Of a stretch of DNA of 64,000 nucleotides, positions 9,424-17,830 are shown piece by piece. Position 1 is the first letter of the stretch. Every line of letters starts with the position of its first letter. The translations under genes and the position numbers were made by a program. This DNA is from Novosphingobium barchaimii LL02 (GTDB taxonomy: Bacteria > Pseudomonadota > Alphaproteobacteria > Sphingomonadales > Sphingomonadaceae). The notes below the pieces were generated by a model. That model made no database searches. It worked only from the letters and a program-made list of their open reading frames with translations, and was not told where the DNA came from. The DNA lies in NCBI RefSeq assembly GCF_001046635.1, contig NZ_KQ130456.1:66589-130588 (forward strand), in the 5' to 3' direction.

Positions 9424-10098
9424 TTACTTAGGCGGTTCGATCCGAGCCAGCCTACGTGCCGACTTGATGGTCTGAACCACGAACAGCCCGATCAGGATCA
9501 CACCGACGCTGCCCACGAACCAGTCGAAGCTGGTGATCGCATCCATGTCGCGCTGCTTGTCGCCGAAGATCAGCATGGCGAACGTCAGCGAAATCAGGAC
9601 CAGGCGCAACTCGGTCGGCCCGGCGGAGAGGTAGGACAGCCGCATCTCGCCCAGCACGCGCACCGCGAGGAAGGCGTGTATGCACATCAGCAGGTAACCT
9701 ACCAAGGCGATCAGCGAGACTTCGAGCCGCACGTAAGGGCTGACGCCGATGCCCAGCAGAATCAGGAAAGTGGCTAACCCATCGCAGCTGTGATCGAGGA
9801 AATAGCCGTAACGCGGCCGCTCGATATGGCGGAAACGGGCAAGGCTGCCGTCCATGGAATCGCCGAACCAGTGCAGCAGGTAGCCGGGCATGCACAGCCA
9901 CAGCCAGTCCTCGTTCAGCAGGCTGGTGGCGTATCCTGCGAAGATCAGCACCGCGCCGATCATGCCCAGCCCGGTCAGCAGATCCGGCTTCACCCAGGCG
10001 GGCATGTGTGCACAAAGCCAGTTGAGCAGGCGCCGTTCACCGAGAGCCAGGATGTTCTGCTGGATTCGGGCGGGGGGTGCGATGCGATTGTCCTGCAT
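9424..10098 (-). CDS. CDP-alcohol phosphatidyltransferase family membrane protein
   Basis: This 224-residue integral membrane enzyme has the CDP-alcohol phosphotransferase signature: GDSMDGSLARFR followed by YGYFLDHSCDGLA, supplying the four Asp ligands for the metal-CDP site. The spacer between AR and the next Gly is 9 residues, at the upper end of what I recall for the family. About five or six hydrophobic segments follow. The acceptor alcohol cannot be told from sequence (glycerol phosphate, inositol phosphate, serine and choline are alternatives). No lipid-synthesis neighbours help. Confidence 0.85.
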   Translation of the reverse strand: MQDNRIAPPARIQQNILALGERRLLNWLCAHMPAWVKPDLLTGLGMIGAVLIFAGYATSLLNEDWLWLCMPGYLLHWFGDSMDGSLARFRHIERPRYGYFLDHSCDGLATFLILLGIGVSPYVRLEVSLIALVGYLLMCIHAFLAVRVLGEMRLSYLSAGPTELRLVLISLTFAMLIFGDKQRDMDAITSFDWFVGSVGVILIGLFVVQTIKSARRLARIEPPK

Positions 10099-10206
10099 GG
10101 TGCCTTATTGTGACAAGTCGTTTACTTGGCAAGGCAAACCGGCTCCCGCCTCCCCCGTTTCGTCGCTTCAGCTCATGTCCCAGACCAGCTAACCGCCGCG
10201 GTACGT

Positions 10207-10968
10207 TCAGATTCCTGCATACCAGGCGTAAGCCCCGTTATCTTCCCAGTAGCCGCCCTTGCCGCCGTGAATACCCTCAAGCGACGCCACCGCCTCGATC
10301 CGGGCGACGAACTTTGCGTGTTTGTAGCCCAGCTGCCGCTCCACCCTCAGCCGCAGCGGCGCGCCATGGGCCTCTTTCAGTGGCTTGCCGTTCATCGCCC
10401 AGGCCAGGATCGTCTGGGGGTGGAAGGCGTCCACCATGTCGATCGATTCGTAATAGGGCCGGCCGTGGTAAAGGTCGGCGCAGTGGAACACCAGGTAGCG
10501 CGCCTGCGGCCGCAACCGCGCCATGTCCAGCAGCAGGCCAAGGCGCGGGCCTTGCCACTGGCCGATCGCGCTCCAGCCTTCGACGCAGTCGTGGCGGGTG
10601 ATCTGGCGGCGCTGCGGCAAATCGCGCAAGGTCTGCAGCGACAGCGTAAGCGGGTGCTCGACCAGACCGCCCAGCATCAGCGACCAGTTGGCAAACCCCT
10701 GCGCCAGATGCTGGCGGTAGGCCGGATCGGTGACCTCGCGGCTGCCATTGGCGCGGAAGGCGGGGGACATGTCGGCCTCGCGGTACTCGCGCGCCAGTGC
10801 ATTTCGTCCCAGGACGCGCTGGGTCACGCGGTGGAGGTTCTCGCCGCTTTCCAGCGTCTCGCGGAAGGTGGAATTGTCGAACAGGCGGTCGCAGCCGGGC
10901 AGCAGCAGGCTCCCTGCTCCTGCGGCTCCGGCGCGGATCAGGCCCCGGCGAGAGACGATGAGGGTCAT
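10207..10968 (-). CDS. Molybdopterin-dependent oxidoreductase (YedY/MsrP-like), Tat-exported
   Basis: This 253-residue protein starts at ATG 10968, overlapping the stop of the upstream cytochrome b gene (ATGA). The N-terminus is a twin-arginine signal (SRRGLIRAGAAGAG) followed by LLLPGC, a possible lipobox at Cys26. The sulfite-oxidase-type molybdopterin fold is marked by RHDCVEGWSAIGQW, where Cys128 is the expected molybdenum ligand, then GRPYYES, AWAMNGKPL and RVERQLGYKHAKFV. With its membrane cytochrome it probably forms a periplasmic reductase or oxidase, possibly acting on oxidised protein methionine. The substrate is not established. Confidence 0.85.
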   Translation of the reverse strand: MTLIVSRRGLIRAGAAGAGSLLLPGCDRLFDNSTFRETLESGENLHRVTQRVLGRNALAREYREADMSPAFRANGSREVTDPAYRQHLAQGFANWSLMLGGLVEHPLTLSLQTLRDLPQRRQITRHDCVEGWSAIGQWQGPRLGLLLDMARLRPQARYLVFHCADLYHGRPYYESIDMVDAFHPQTILAWAMNGKPLKEAHGAPLRLRVERQLGYKHAKFVARIEAVASLEGIHGGKGGYWEDNGAYAWYAGI

Positions 10969-11813
10969 GGCCTGCGCTCCCGAGGCAGGCGATACCAGCC
11001 GGTCACCATCGAGCGCACCTCGTTCAGCGGCCCCGCCAGCACGACCATGACGATGTGAAGCACGAAGAACCCGACCAGCCCCCAGGCGCAGAGGAAATGC
11101 ACCGACCGGGCCGACTGCCGCCCGCCGAACACCTCGGTGACAAGCGGCGCCCAGGCATCGGTGCCGGGCGACATGGCCAGGCCAGTAAGAATCATCATCG
11201 GCAGCAGCCCGAACAGTACCCCGGCATAAGCGAGCTTCTGGAGCAGCGAGTAACGCAGTGCGCTCGCCCCGGTAGGAAAGCGCAGGCGGGCATGTTCGCG
11301 GATGTCGTGCCAGAGATGCGACGGTCGCCACTCGGCGCGGGTAATGTGAATGTCCCGGCGGATGTGCCCGGCAATGAGAGCCCATGCGAGATAGAGTAGC
11401 AGCCCGACCGCCAGCACCCAAGCGAAGGCCAGGTGCCAGATGCGCCCGATCGCCAGACTATAACGCGACGGGATCGTCGCCCAGTACGGGAAGGCCCGGC
11501 GCTGGACCTGTCCGTCGCCGTCGGTCCACAGACCGAGCGTCCCGGTCGTGTTCCAGCGGTGCCCGGCGATTTCGATATAACCCTGTTCGCCCCCGCCGCT
11601 GCGCGCAGAGCCTACCTTGAGCCACGCATTGTCGTAGTTCGCACCGTATTCGCCCCAGTAGAGGCGCGGATGAGCGTTGAAGATCATCAACCCGCTCATC
11701 AACATCACGAGCAGGGTCACGGCGTTCGTCCAGTGCCACAGCCGCGTGGGCCAGCGATGCCGCCGTACCAGTTCGCCTCCTTGCGGCGCAGGAGAAACGG
11801 CAGGGTCAATCAT
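10965..11813 (-). CDS. Cytochrome b/b6 domain membrane protein, partner of the molybdopterin protein
   Basis: This 282-residue protein carries about four or five transmembrane helices with paired histidines suited to b-type haem: RHRWPTRLWHWTNAVTLL, IGRIWHLAFAW, and ARSVHFLCAWGLVGFFVLH. A non-helical insert (about 60-110) contains WGEYG and GGGEQGYIEIAG. I chose ATG 11813, preceded by GGAGAG at 10 bases; an ATG at 11831 is possible. Four-base overlap with the downstream oxidoreductase gene and shared strand imply a two-subunit complex passing electrons from the quinone pool. Confidence 0.85.
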   Translation of the reverse strand: MIDPAVSPAPQGGELVRRHRWPTRLWHWTNAVTLLVMLMSGLMIFNAHPRLYWGEYGANYDNAWLKVGSARSGGGEQGYIEIAGHRWNTTGTLGLWTDGDGQVQRRAFPYWATIPSRYSLAIGRIWHLAFAWVLAVGLLLYLAWALIAGHIRRDIHITRAEWRPSHLWHDIREHARLRFPTGASALRYSLLQKLAYAGVLFGLLPMMILTGLAMSPGTDAWAPLVTEVFGGRQSARSVHFLCAWGLVGFFVLHIVMVVLAGPLNEVRSMVTGWYRLPRERRP

Positions 11814-11851
11814 GGCTGGACTGCTCTCCATAAGCGATTTTCTGCCCCGCA

Positions 11852-12241
11852 TCATTCCCCGACAACGTGAACCGCAACCAGTCGACGGTGCGCCACCAGC
11901 CGATGTTCGGCAAGGTAATTCCCCTGCCATAGACCCAGCAACATACGCCCGCCAATAACGGAACCTCCAGGTTCATCCCGGTCAGCACCGCCTTCATGTG
12001 AGCGAGGAATTCATCCGGCCCTTCGTCGTCGTGGGTATAATGGGGCGTTCCGCGGGGCCAGCCGGTCGAAGCAGGCGGCAAGGTCGGCGCGCTGCTCGCG
12101 CGCGACGTTCTCCTGGATCAGCAGCGTAAGCAGACCCTCGGCTACGCCCGTCCCTTCCAGCCAGCCGGCTATCGCCTGCTTGACATCAGTGAAGCCGCCC
12201 CCCGGCGTATCGAAGGATGGAGAAGGAACGCCCCGGCCCAT
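11852..12241 (-). pseudogene. yjbQ: Decayed YjbQ/UPF0047-family gene
   Basis: Three reading frames must be joined to recover the YjbQ fold. Frame one gives FDTPGGGFTDVKQAIAGWL, then LLTLLIQEN, then DLAACFDRLAP. Frame two gives HYTHDDEGPDEFLAHMKAVL. Frame three gives LGLWQGNYLAEH and the family-like C-terminus VVGE. The usual RHTSASLT-type active-site stretch between LLTL and IQEN is missing, an in-frame loss of roughly a dozen residues. At least two frameshifts (near 12040 and 11965) plus this deletion argue for a true pseudogene, although sequencing error could explain single shifts. YjbQ family members have thiamine-phosphate-synthase-like activity in other bacteria. Confidence 0.8.
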
Positions 12242-12453
12242 CGGCAAAGACATTGAAGTCGCATCGCCCCCCATCTCCAGACTACCAGTGGCCGCAAGAT
12301 TGCAGGCGGATGCATAAAGATCACGCCCGACTCAAAGGAAAGTGAACAATTTCTGCTCAATATCGATGCAGCAACCAGGATTCTCAATTAACCTTCGATC
12401 AACATGAATGTGCGAAATAAAGATGGGATAGTGGCCCGCGCCAGGAAAGTACC

Positions 12454-13935
12454 ATGCGGCACACAACTAGGGTGATCATTGCCGTACTTCCGATCCTGTT
12501 CCTGGCTGCCCATGCCGGAACGGTGGCTCTGGCGCGGGATGCGGCGATGGAGGTCTCCTTCGCGTGGCTGATCGGCGCCCCTGTCGCCGCGGGTGCGGCA
12601 GCGCTATACCGGGGATGGAAGGAAGAGCTGGAAGGCTGGCTTTCGGTCGGAGCGGCGATGCTGTGCTGGGCCGGCGGAATGGCGGCTACGATGGTCAACA
12701 CCCTGTTCCTCGACATCATAAGCGAAGACCGGCTGAGCATGTTGCTCTACGTGCTTTACGGCGTGCCCCTGATCTTCACTCTCGTCAGCCCTGAGGAGGA
12801 AAAGTGGCCGTCGCGCCTTGTCGACGCCGCCATGGCTGCCGCGCTGGGCGGCCTTTTCTACGCCTATATATGCCATCTGAGCACCCCCACCGGCGCTGCA
12901 CCGCAAGTACGCGAATTGCGCATGATGTTCGACATCGAGAATGCCTTCATCGCGGTCTTCGCGGTCATGCGCTACTTCGCGCGGCCCGGCCGCCGGCTCG
13001 GGTTCTTCCGGGCGGTGACGGCCTATGCCATCGCGTACCTGATCTGTGCGGGCTACATGAACCACTATCAGGGCGAAAGCGACTACGGTCACCCGGTCGA
13101 CGCAATCATCGACCTGCCTTTCCTGCTGCTGATGTGGCTTGCCCTGGAAGGGGGCTTCCCGCGCGCCTCGGCAACCGCCAGTTCACGTGGCTTTGCCCGG
13201 GTGGTACAAGCGGGCAGTCCGATGCTGATCCCGGTAACGCTGCTCACGGTATCCGTGCTGCTGGTCGGCTATGACCCGAAGATGGCGATCACCGGCTGCG
13301 TCATCGCCTCCATCGGCTATGGTCTGCGCACGGTCCTGGTCCAACTTCGCAATTTCGAGGAGCAGGACCAACTCACCCTTCTGTCTCACGTCGATGCCCT
13401 CACCTGCATTCCCAACCGGCGGCGCTTCGATGAAGTGCTGCGCCGGGAATGGAACCGCCGTGAGCAGTCTTCGGACCAACTCGCCCTGCTGATGATCGAC
13501 ATCGACAACTTCAAGCAGCTTAACGATCATTTCGGGCACGCCGTAGGCGACGAGCGACTGCGCAGTGTCGCGGCTGCCCTGACCGAATGTGCACGCAGCG
13601 ATTTCGACCTTGTCGCGCGCTACGGCGGAGAAGAATTCGCGGCTATTCTCATTGATATAGACCCGCGCGATGCCACAAAGATCGCCGAAAGGATGCGTGC
13701 GGCAGTGGAATCCCTGCTGATGCCGCTGGGGCGCGGTGCGGGCATCGTGACCGTCAGTATCGGCATGGCCTGCGCCCATTCGCTGGACACCGGCATCGAA
13801 GACTTTGTCGAAGCTGCCGATGCAGCCCTCTACGAGGCGAAGAGAAACGGCAGAAATCAGGTAATCCACCGCGTCGCACCGTCCTTGCGCGCGGTGCAAT
13901 CCGCCGCCGCCCCGCAAGGCGGTAAGGCTGCTTGA
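12454..13935 (+). CDS. Membrane-anchored diguanylate cyclase (GGDEF protein)
   Basis: This 493-residue protein would make c-di-GMP. The N-terminal 290 residues hold about seven or eight hydrophobic helices with no recognised sensor family; a cytoplasmic GGDEF domain follows (about 310-475). The domain begins DALTCIPNRRRFDEVL, has LLMIDIDNFKQLNDHFGH and the active-site RYGGEEF (about 391-395). The position of the inhibitory RxxD site holds SDFD, so product inhibition at that site is probably lost. No EAL or HD-GYP domain is fused. It is read toward tRNA-Gly and a second GGDEF gene. Confidence 0.92.
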   Translation: MRHTTRVIIAVLPILFLAAHAGTVALARDAAMEVSFAWLIGAPVAAGAAALYRGWKEELEGWLSVGAAMLCWAGGMAATMVNTLFLDIISEDRLSMLLYVLYGVPLIFTLVSPEEEKWPSRLVDAAMAAALGGLFYAYICHLSTPTGAAPQVRELRMMFDIENAFIAVFAVMRYFARPGRRLGFFRAVTAYAIAYLICAGYMNHYQGESDYGHPVDAIIDLPFLLLMWLALEGGFPRASATASSRGFARVVQAGSPMLIPVTLLTVSVLLVGYDPKMAITGCVIASIGYGLRTVLVQLRNFEEQDQLTLLSHVDALTCIPNRRRFDEVLRREWNRREQSSDQLALLMIDIDNFKQLNDHFGHAVGDERLRSVAAALTECARSDFDLVARYGGEEFAAILIDIDPRDATKIAERMRAAVESLLMPLGRGAGIVTVSIGMACAHSLDTGIEDFVEAADAALYEAKRNGRNQVIHRVAPSLRAVQSAAAPQGGKAA

Positions 13936-13967
13936 TCGCAAGTGTACGAAATGTAAGAAACGAGGCG

Positions 13968-13997
13968 TTGACGCCGCGCCCGTCATCGTGGCACTAG
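13968..13997 (+). promoter_or_regulatory. Possible promoter of tRNA-Gly
   Basis: TTGACG at 13968-13973 is a good -35 hexamer. At 18 bases spacing the candidate -10 is CACTAG (13992-13997), which is poor. A start near 14004 would leave a leader of about 60 bases before the tRNA. Confidence 0.3.
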
Positions 13998-14063
13998 GCC
14001 CCTCGCCTCAGCGGACCAAATCCGTGGAACCGGCGCGCGAACGTCAAGCAAAGTGCTTGAAAC

Positions 14064-14137
14064 GCGGGTGTAGCTCAATGGCAGAGCAGAAGCTTCCCAA
14101 GCTTACGACGAGGGTTCGATTCCCTTCACCCGCTCCA
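14064..14137 (+). tRNA. tRNA-Gly (anticodon CCC)
   Basis: This 74-base gene includes an encoded CCA end. Acceptor stem GCGGGTG pairs with CACCCGC, the D-arm is GCTC..GAGC, the anticodon loop TTCCCAA gives anticodon CCC, and the T-arm is AGGG-TTCGATT-CCCT. The anticodon stem has a G-A mismatch at its outermost position. It decodes GGG codons. It lies between two diguanylate cyclase genes. Confidence 0.95.
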
Positions 14138-14221
14138 TAAATTAAACCGGCCACTTAGGCATCTTCCCACAAGCCTGAAAGTTGGATCGTCTGCGGTAAC
14201 GGTGTGGTAAGAGACCGTTTG

Positions 14222-14242
14222 AGAATGGGCTTTGCCCATTCT
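14222..14242 (+). repeat. Perfect 9-bp hairpin downstream of tRNA-Gly
   Basis: AGAATGGGC (14222-14230) and its exact complement (14234-14242) are separated by TTT. It sits in the 275-base gap after the tRNA, which otherwise shows no convincing gene. There is no T-tract, so it may aid 3' processing rather than terminate transcription. Confidence 0.5.
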
Positions 14243-14412
14243 GCATGGCGCCGCAATCTCATCGAAAACCTGTTCTGTCTCGGCCAGCGCGATACTATAA
14301 CGGCGCCTGCGGCACAGTATCGTACCATCCAGGTACAGCACATAGGTAGCTTCTCGCACAGCTCGATATTTCGTGTATCAGTGCATGTTTACCGACTGGC
14401 GACGCCCGAGAA

Positions 14413-15522
14413 ATGACGCAATCCGACGCCCTTTCCGATAAAGTATACGTTGAGCTCATTCGCAGCCTTTACGCGAACGTCCTGCCATCCAAGATCATGC
14501 TTGGCATCACCGGCCTTTACGTTTCGCTGATCGGTCGCAGCCGCGGCGACTGGCTTTTGTGGGCCATCGGACTGGCCGCATTTGCGGCGTGCGCCCTGCG
14601 TGTCGGCATCACCGTCAGCCTGCGCGCCCGGGCAATGACCGCCGCCCTGGATCGCACGGCCGCGCGTAAGCTGGAACTGAGCTACTCGGTCCCGTATTAT
14701 CTCTATTCCGTGCTGCTCGGCGCACTGGGAGGCTATGTCTTCGCCGGCGCAGACCAATCGGCGCAGATGCTCACGGTCTGCGTACTCATGGGCTACTGCG
14801 CCGGAGTAGCCACGGGAACCGGTCTGCGGCCGATGATCGCCATCCCAAGCATAGTCATGGCCATAGGCCCCGCCATCGTCATGTCGGCACTGCGATTAGA
14901 GCCTGTTCACGCTGGCATGAGCGTGATCGCGCTGGCCTTCCTCATCGGCGGAGCGCAGTCGGTTCTTGCCCAGCATCGGCTGGTGATGACCGAGATCGGC
15001 AAGCGTCTCACCTCGGTGTCCCTGGCCCGGCGCGACGGACTGACCGCGCTGCCCAACCGTCTGGCCCTGCGAGAGTATTTTGACGAGAATGCCTCGCTAC
15101 TGGGCGCAGGAAGCGTCGTGGCGGTGCATTATCTCGACCTCGACGGCTTCAAGCCGGTCAACGATCGCTATGGCCACGCTGCCGGGGACGAACTGCTTGC
15201 CGCCGTGGCTGAGCGGCTGCGCGGCGCGGTGCGCGCCGGCGACATCGTCGCGCGGCTCGGCGGCGACGAGTTCGGGATCGTCCAGTTCGGGCTCAATCGG
15301 CATGAGGAAGCGGAACTGCTGGCGCGGCGCATCATAGCGGCCATCGCCCAGCCCTTTCAGATCGGCGCGGACGACATCAGCATCTCCGCCTGCGTAGGCA
15401 CCGTCGTTTCCAGCGAAAGCGGGACGGACCTGGAAACCCTGCTGCGAAATGCCGACGAGAAGCTCTATCAGGCCAAGCGCGAACGTCCCGGAGCGCCGCA
15501 GGTCCTCACCTCCATCCTGTAA
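14413..15522 (+). CDS. Membrane-anchored diguanylate cyclase with intact I-site
   Basis: This 369-residue protein has about six transmembrane helices in residues 20-195 and a C-terminal GGDEF domain (about 205-365). The domain begins DGLTALPNRLALREYF, contains VHYLDLDGFKPVNDRYGH and the active site RLGGDEF (about 283-287). RAGD lies nine to six residues before the first Gly of the motif, matching the inhibitory RxxD site, so feedback inhibition by c-di-GMP is expected. It differs in this from the GGDEF protein upstream. The membrane part is not a recognised sensor family. Confidence 0.93.
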   Translation: MTQSDALSDKVYVELIRSLYANVLPSKIMLGITGLYVSLIGRSRGDWLLWAIGLAAFAACALRVGITVSLRARAMTAALDRTAARKLELSYSVPYYLYSVLLGALGGYVFAGADQSAQMLTVCVLMGYCAGVATGTGLRPMIAIPSIVMAIGPAIVMSALRLEPVHAGMSVIALAFLIGGAQSVLAQHRLVMTEIGKRLTSVSLARRDGLTALPNRLALREYFDENASLLGAGSVVAVHYLDLDGFKPVNDRYGHAAGDELLAAVAERLRGAVRAGDIVARLGGDEFGIVQFGLNRHEEAELLARRIIAAIAQPFQIGADDISISACVGTVVSSESGTDLETLLRNADEKLYQAKRERPGAPQVLTSIL

Positions 15523-15526
15523 GGGC

Positions 15527-16438
15527 TCAGCCCTCGCGGATCATCCCGAAGCCATAGAGCAGGTGATCCAGTTGACCATCGGGCACAGGTGGGAAGGCCA
15601 GTGCATCGCCGCCCTCCCGGATGACGTCGATCTGATCCGCTACCTCTTCCACCGACCAGTCGGGACGGTACAGGCCTGCATTCTCGGTTATCCGGGCGCG
15701 GCCGAGGCGGCCCCCCATCGCCACGTACATCTCGCCGGATGCCTGGCAATCCTCGTGACACAGATAGGCGACCATGGGGGCGACCTGTTCGGGTATCATC
15801 GGCGGGAACTTGCTGGTGTCGATCCCGTCCGACATGCGGGTGACGGCGGCCGGGACGATCAGGTTCGAGCGGACGTTGCTGTGCTGCCCCTCGATCGCGG
15901 CGGTGTTCGACAGGCCCATGAAGCCCGCCTTGCACATTGCGTAAGTGACGTTGTCGGACTTGCCGTAAAGCCCGTTGATCGAACTGGTCAGGACGATGCG
16001 GCCATAGCCCTGCGCCATCATGTGCGGGAAAGCCTCGCGAACGACGTGATAGGCGCCCTTCAGGTGGACATCGAGAACGGCCGCAAAGTCCTCGTATCCC
16101 AGATCGCACAGCGAGCCGCGCCGCACGTTGCCGGCGGAATGGATCAGGATGTCGATCCGCCCGAAGGCCTCCAGCGCGGCGTCGATGATGGCCTTGCCGC
16201 CCTCGGGCGTGGCAACGCTGTCGGTATTGGCGATAGCCTCGCCGCCAGCCGCGCGGATCTCGGCGGCAAGCGTTTGGGCAGGCCCTTCCGCCGTGGCATC
16301 GCCTGCCATCGAGACGCCGGGATCGTTGACCACGATCTTGCAGCCCCGGCTCGCCAGCAGCAGCGCATGAGCCCGGCCAAGACCCCGGCCGCCCCCGGTA
16401 ATCACGGCGACGCGGCCATCGAAACGAAGCTCTGGCAT
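15527..16438 (-). CDS. SDR-family oxidoreductase (3-hydroxyacyl-CoA dehydrogenase-like)
   Basis: This 303-residue short-chain dehydrogenase has the cofactor motif TGGGRGLGRAHA near residue 14, NSAG-type segment IHSAGNVRRGSL, and catalytic Ser plus YAMCK (Tyr and Lys). The Asp-containing VVNDPGVSMAGD after beta-2 resembles the multifunctional peroxisomal-type 3-hydroxyacyl-CoA dehydrogenase group and suggests NAD preference. It is about 40 residues longer than a minimal SDR at the C-terminus. It is the last gene of the minus-strand CoA-metabolism operon, 46 bases after the CoA-transferase, so oxidation of a hydroxyacyl-CoA is its likely job. Confidence 0.88.
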   Translation of the reverse strand: MPELRFDGRVAVITGGGRGLGRAHALLLASRGCKIVVNDPGVSMAGDATAEGPAQTLAAEIRAAGGEAIANTDSVATPEGGKAIIDAALEAFGRIDILIHSAGNVRRGSLCDLGYEDFAAVLDVHLKGAYHVVREAFPHMMAQGYGRIVLTSSINGLYGKSDNVTYAMCKAGFMGLSNTAAIEGQHSNVRSNLIVPAAVTRMSDGIDTSKFPPMIPEQVAPMVAYLCHEDCQASGEMYVAMGGRLGRARITENAGLYRPDWSVEEVADQIDVIREGGDALAFPPVPDGQLDHLLYGFGMIREG

Positions 16439-16484
16439 GGTTATATCTCTCCCGATCCTGACCGTGATGACGCGGGTTCAGGTA

Positions 16485-17687
16485 TCACGCAACGATACCC
16501 GATGCCCGTAGCGCCGCGATCCGCTCGGGCGATAGATCGAGCACTTCGCCAAGGATCGCATCTGTGTGCTGGCCCAGCACCGGAGGCGCCTCGGGCACGG
16601 GCTGATCGGCATCGGTGAAGCGGATCGATCGGTTGACGATGGGTATGGCGCCAAGCGCCGCGTGCTGCGCCTCCACCACCATCCCGCGTGCCGTGGCCTG
16701 CGGCTGGGCCAGGGCTTCGGTGACGCCAAGGATCGGCGCGTGCGGCACTTGCGCCGCCGTGAATATCTCCACCAATTCATCGACGCTGCGCAGCGCGGTG
16801 AATGCCGAGACGATGGCGTTGACCTCCTCACGCGCATCGCGCCGCTTTTCCAACGTATCGTAGCGCGGGTCGGCGGCAAGGTCCGACTGGCCGATGGAAT
16901 TGCATATGCGGCCCCAGAACCCCGGCGTCAGGCAGGCTATGACGATGGAGCCCTCCCGCGCCGGAAAGATCCCATAAGGCACCAGATTGGGATGCTGCGA
17001 GCCTACCCGCTGTGGGTCGCTGCCGGTGAAGAACGCAAGCTGCGCGATATAGCCCAGCATGCCCATCAGCCCGTCCATCAGGCTGACATCGATATGGCGG
17101 CCAATTCCGGTGCGTTCACGCTCGTACAGCGCGGAAAGGATGCCGATCGGCCCGTTGATCCCGCCCACCAGATCGCCCAGCGGAATGCCCAGCTTGGTTG
17201 GCAGGCCGCCCGGCTCGCCGTTCATCGACAGCGCCCCCGACATCGCCTGAAGCACGATGTCGAAGCTGGGCCGGTCCTTCAGCGGCCCGGTCTGGCCGAA
17301 GCCCGAAATCGAGCAGTAGATGAGGCGCGGATTGAGCTTGTGAAGTTCCTCCCAGCCCAGCCCCAGCCGCTCCATCACCCCAGGCCGGTAATTCTCGACC
17401 AGCACGTCGCAGCGCGCGGCAAGATCCTTGACGAGGGCCAGCCCCTCCTCGCTCTTGAGATCCACGACGATGGATTTCTTGCCGCGATTGACGGCGAGGT
17501 AATAGTGGCTTTCGCCGTCGCGGATCGGCGGGAAGCTGCGGGTTTCGTCCCCGGAACCGGGCGGTTCGATCTTGAACACCTCGGCGCCCATGTCGGCAAG
17601 GGCAAGGCTGGCCGCGGGCCCGGCAAGCACGCGCGTGAAGTCGATCACACGCACGCCTGCAAGCGGGCCAGCCCAAGTCGAGGTCAT
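16485..17687 (-). CDS. Class III (CaiB/BaiF family) CoA-transferase
   Basis: This 400-residue enzyme moves CoA between carboxylic acids through an aspartyl-CoA intermediate. It has the family N-terminus GVRVIDFTRVLAGP, DMGAEVFKIEPPGSGDETR, and YYLAVNRGKKSIVVDLK, followed by LVENYRPGVMERLGL and SGFGQTGPLKDRPSFD. The catalytic Asp is expected in SLMDGLMGML. I chose ATG 17687 (MTSTWAGPLAG) with GAGAAG upstream; the frame is open to 17738. It lies 143 bases downstream of the dehydratase and precedes the SDR. Confidence 0.92.
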   Translation of the reverse strand: MTSTWAGPLAGVRVIDFTRVLAGPAASLALADMGAEVFKIEPPGSGDETRSFPPIRDGESHYYLAVNRGKKSIVVDLKSEEGLALVKDLAARCDVLVENYRPGVMERLGLGWEELHKLNPRLIYCSISGFGQTGPLKDRPSFDIVLQAMSGALSMNGEPGGLPTKLGIPLGDLVGGINGPIGILSALYERERTGIGRHIDVSLMDGLMGMLGYIAQLAFFTGSDPQRVGSQHPNLVPYGIFPAREGSIVIACLTPGFWGRICNSIGQSDLAADPRYDTLEKRRDAREEVNAIVSAFTALRSVDELVEIFTAAQVPHAPILGVTEALAQPQATARGMVVEAQHAALGAIPIVNRSIRFTDADQPVPEAPPVLGQHTDAILGEVLDLSPERIAALRASGIVA

Positions 17688-17830
17688 AGCAAGACTTCTC
17701 GTTATCGATGCGAGGGGCATAGCCCCGCGCGCTCCCAATCATGTCGATGCTGCGCCGCTGCACGGCAACGCGCAAGGCGGACAGGTCCGGGAGCGCGAGG
17801 GCGATGGTCCTCGCACCTTCCCTTTTACCG

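Noticed and set aside
14126-14359. 77-codon minus-strand frame next to tRNA-Gly
   Set aside because: It overlaps the tRNA 3' end, lacks a ribosome-binding site and resembles no family.
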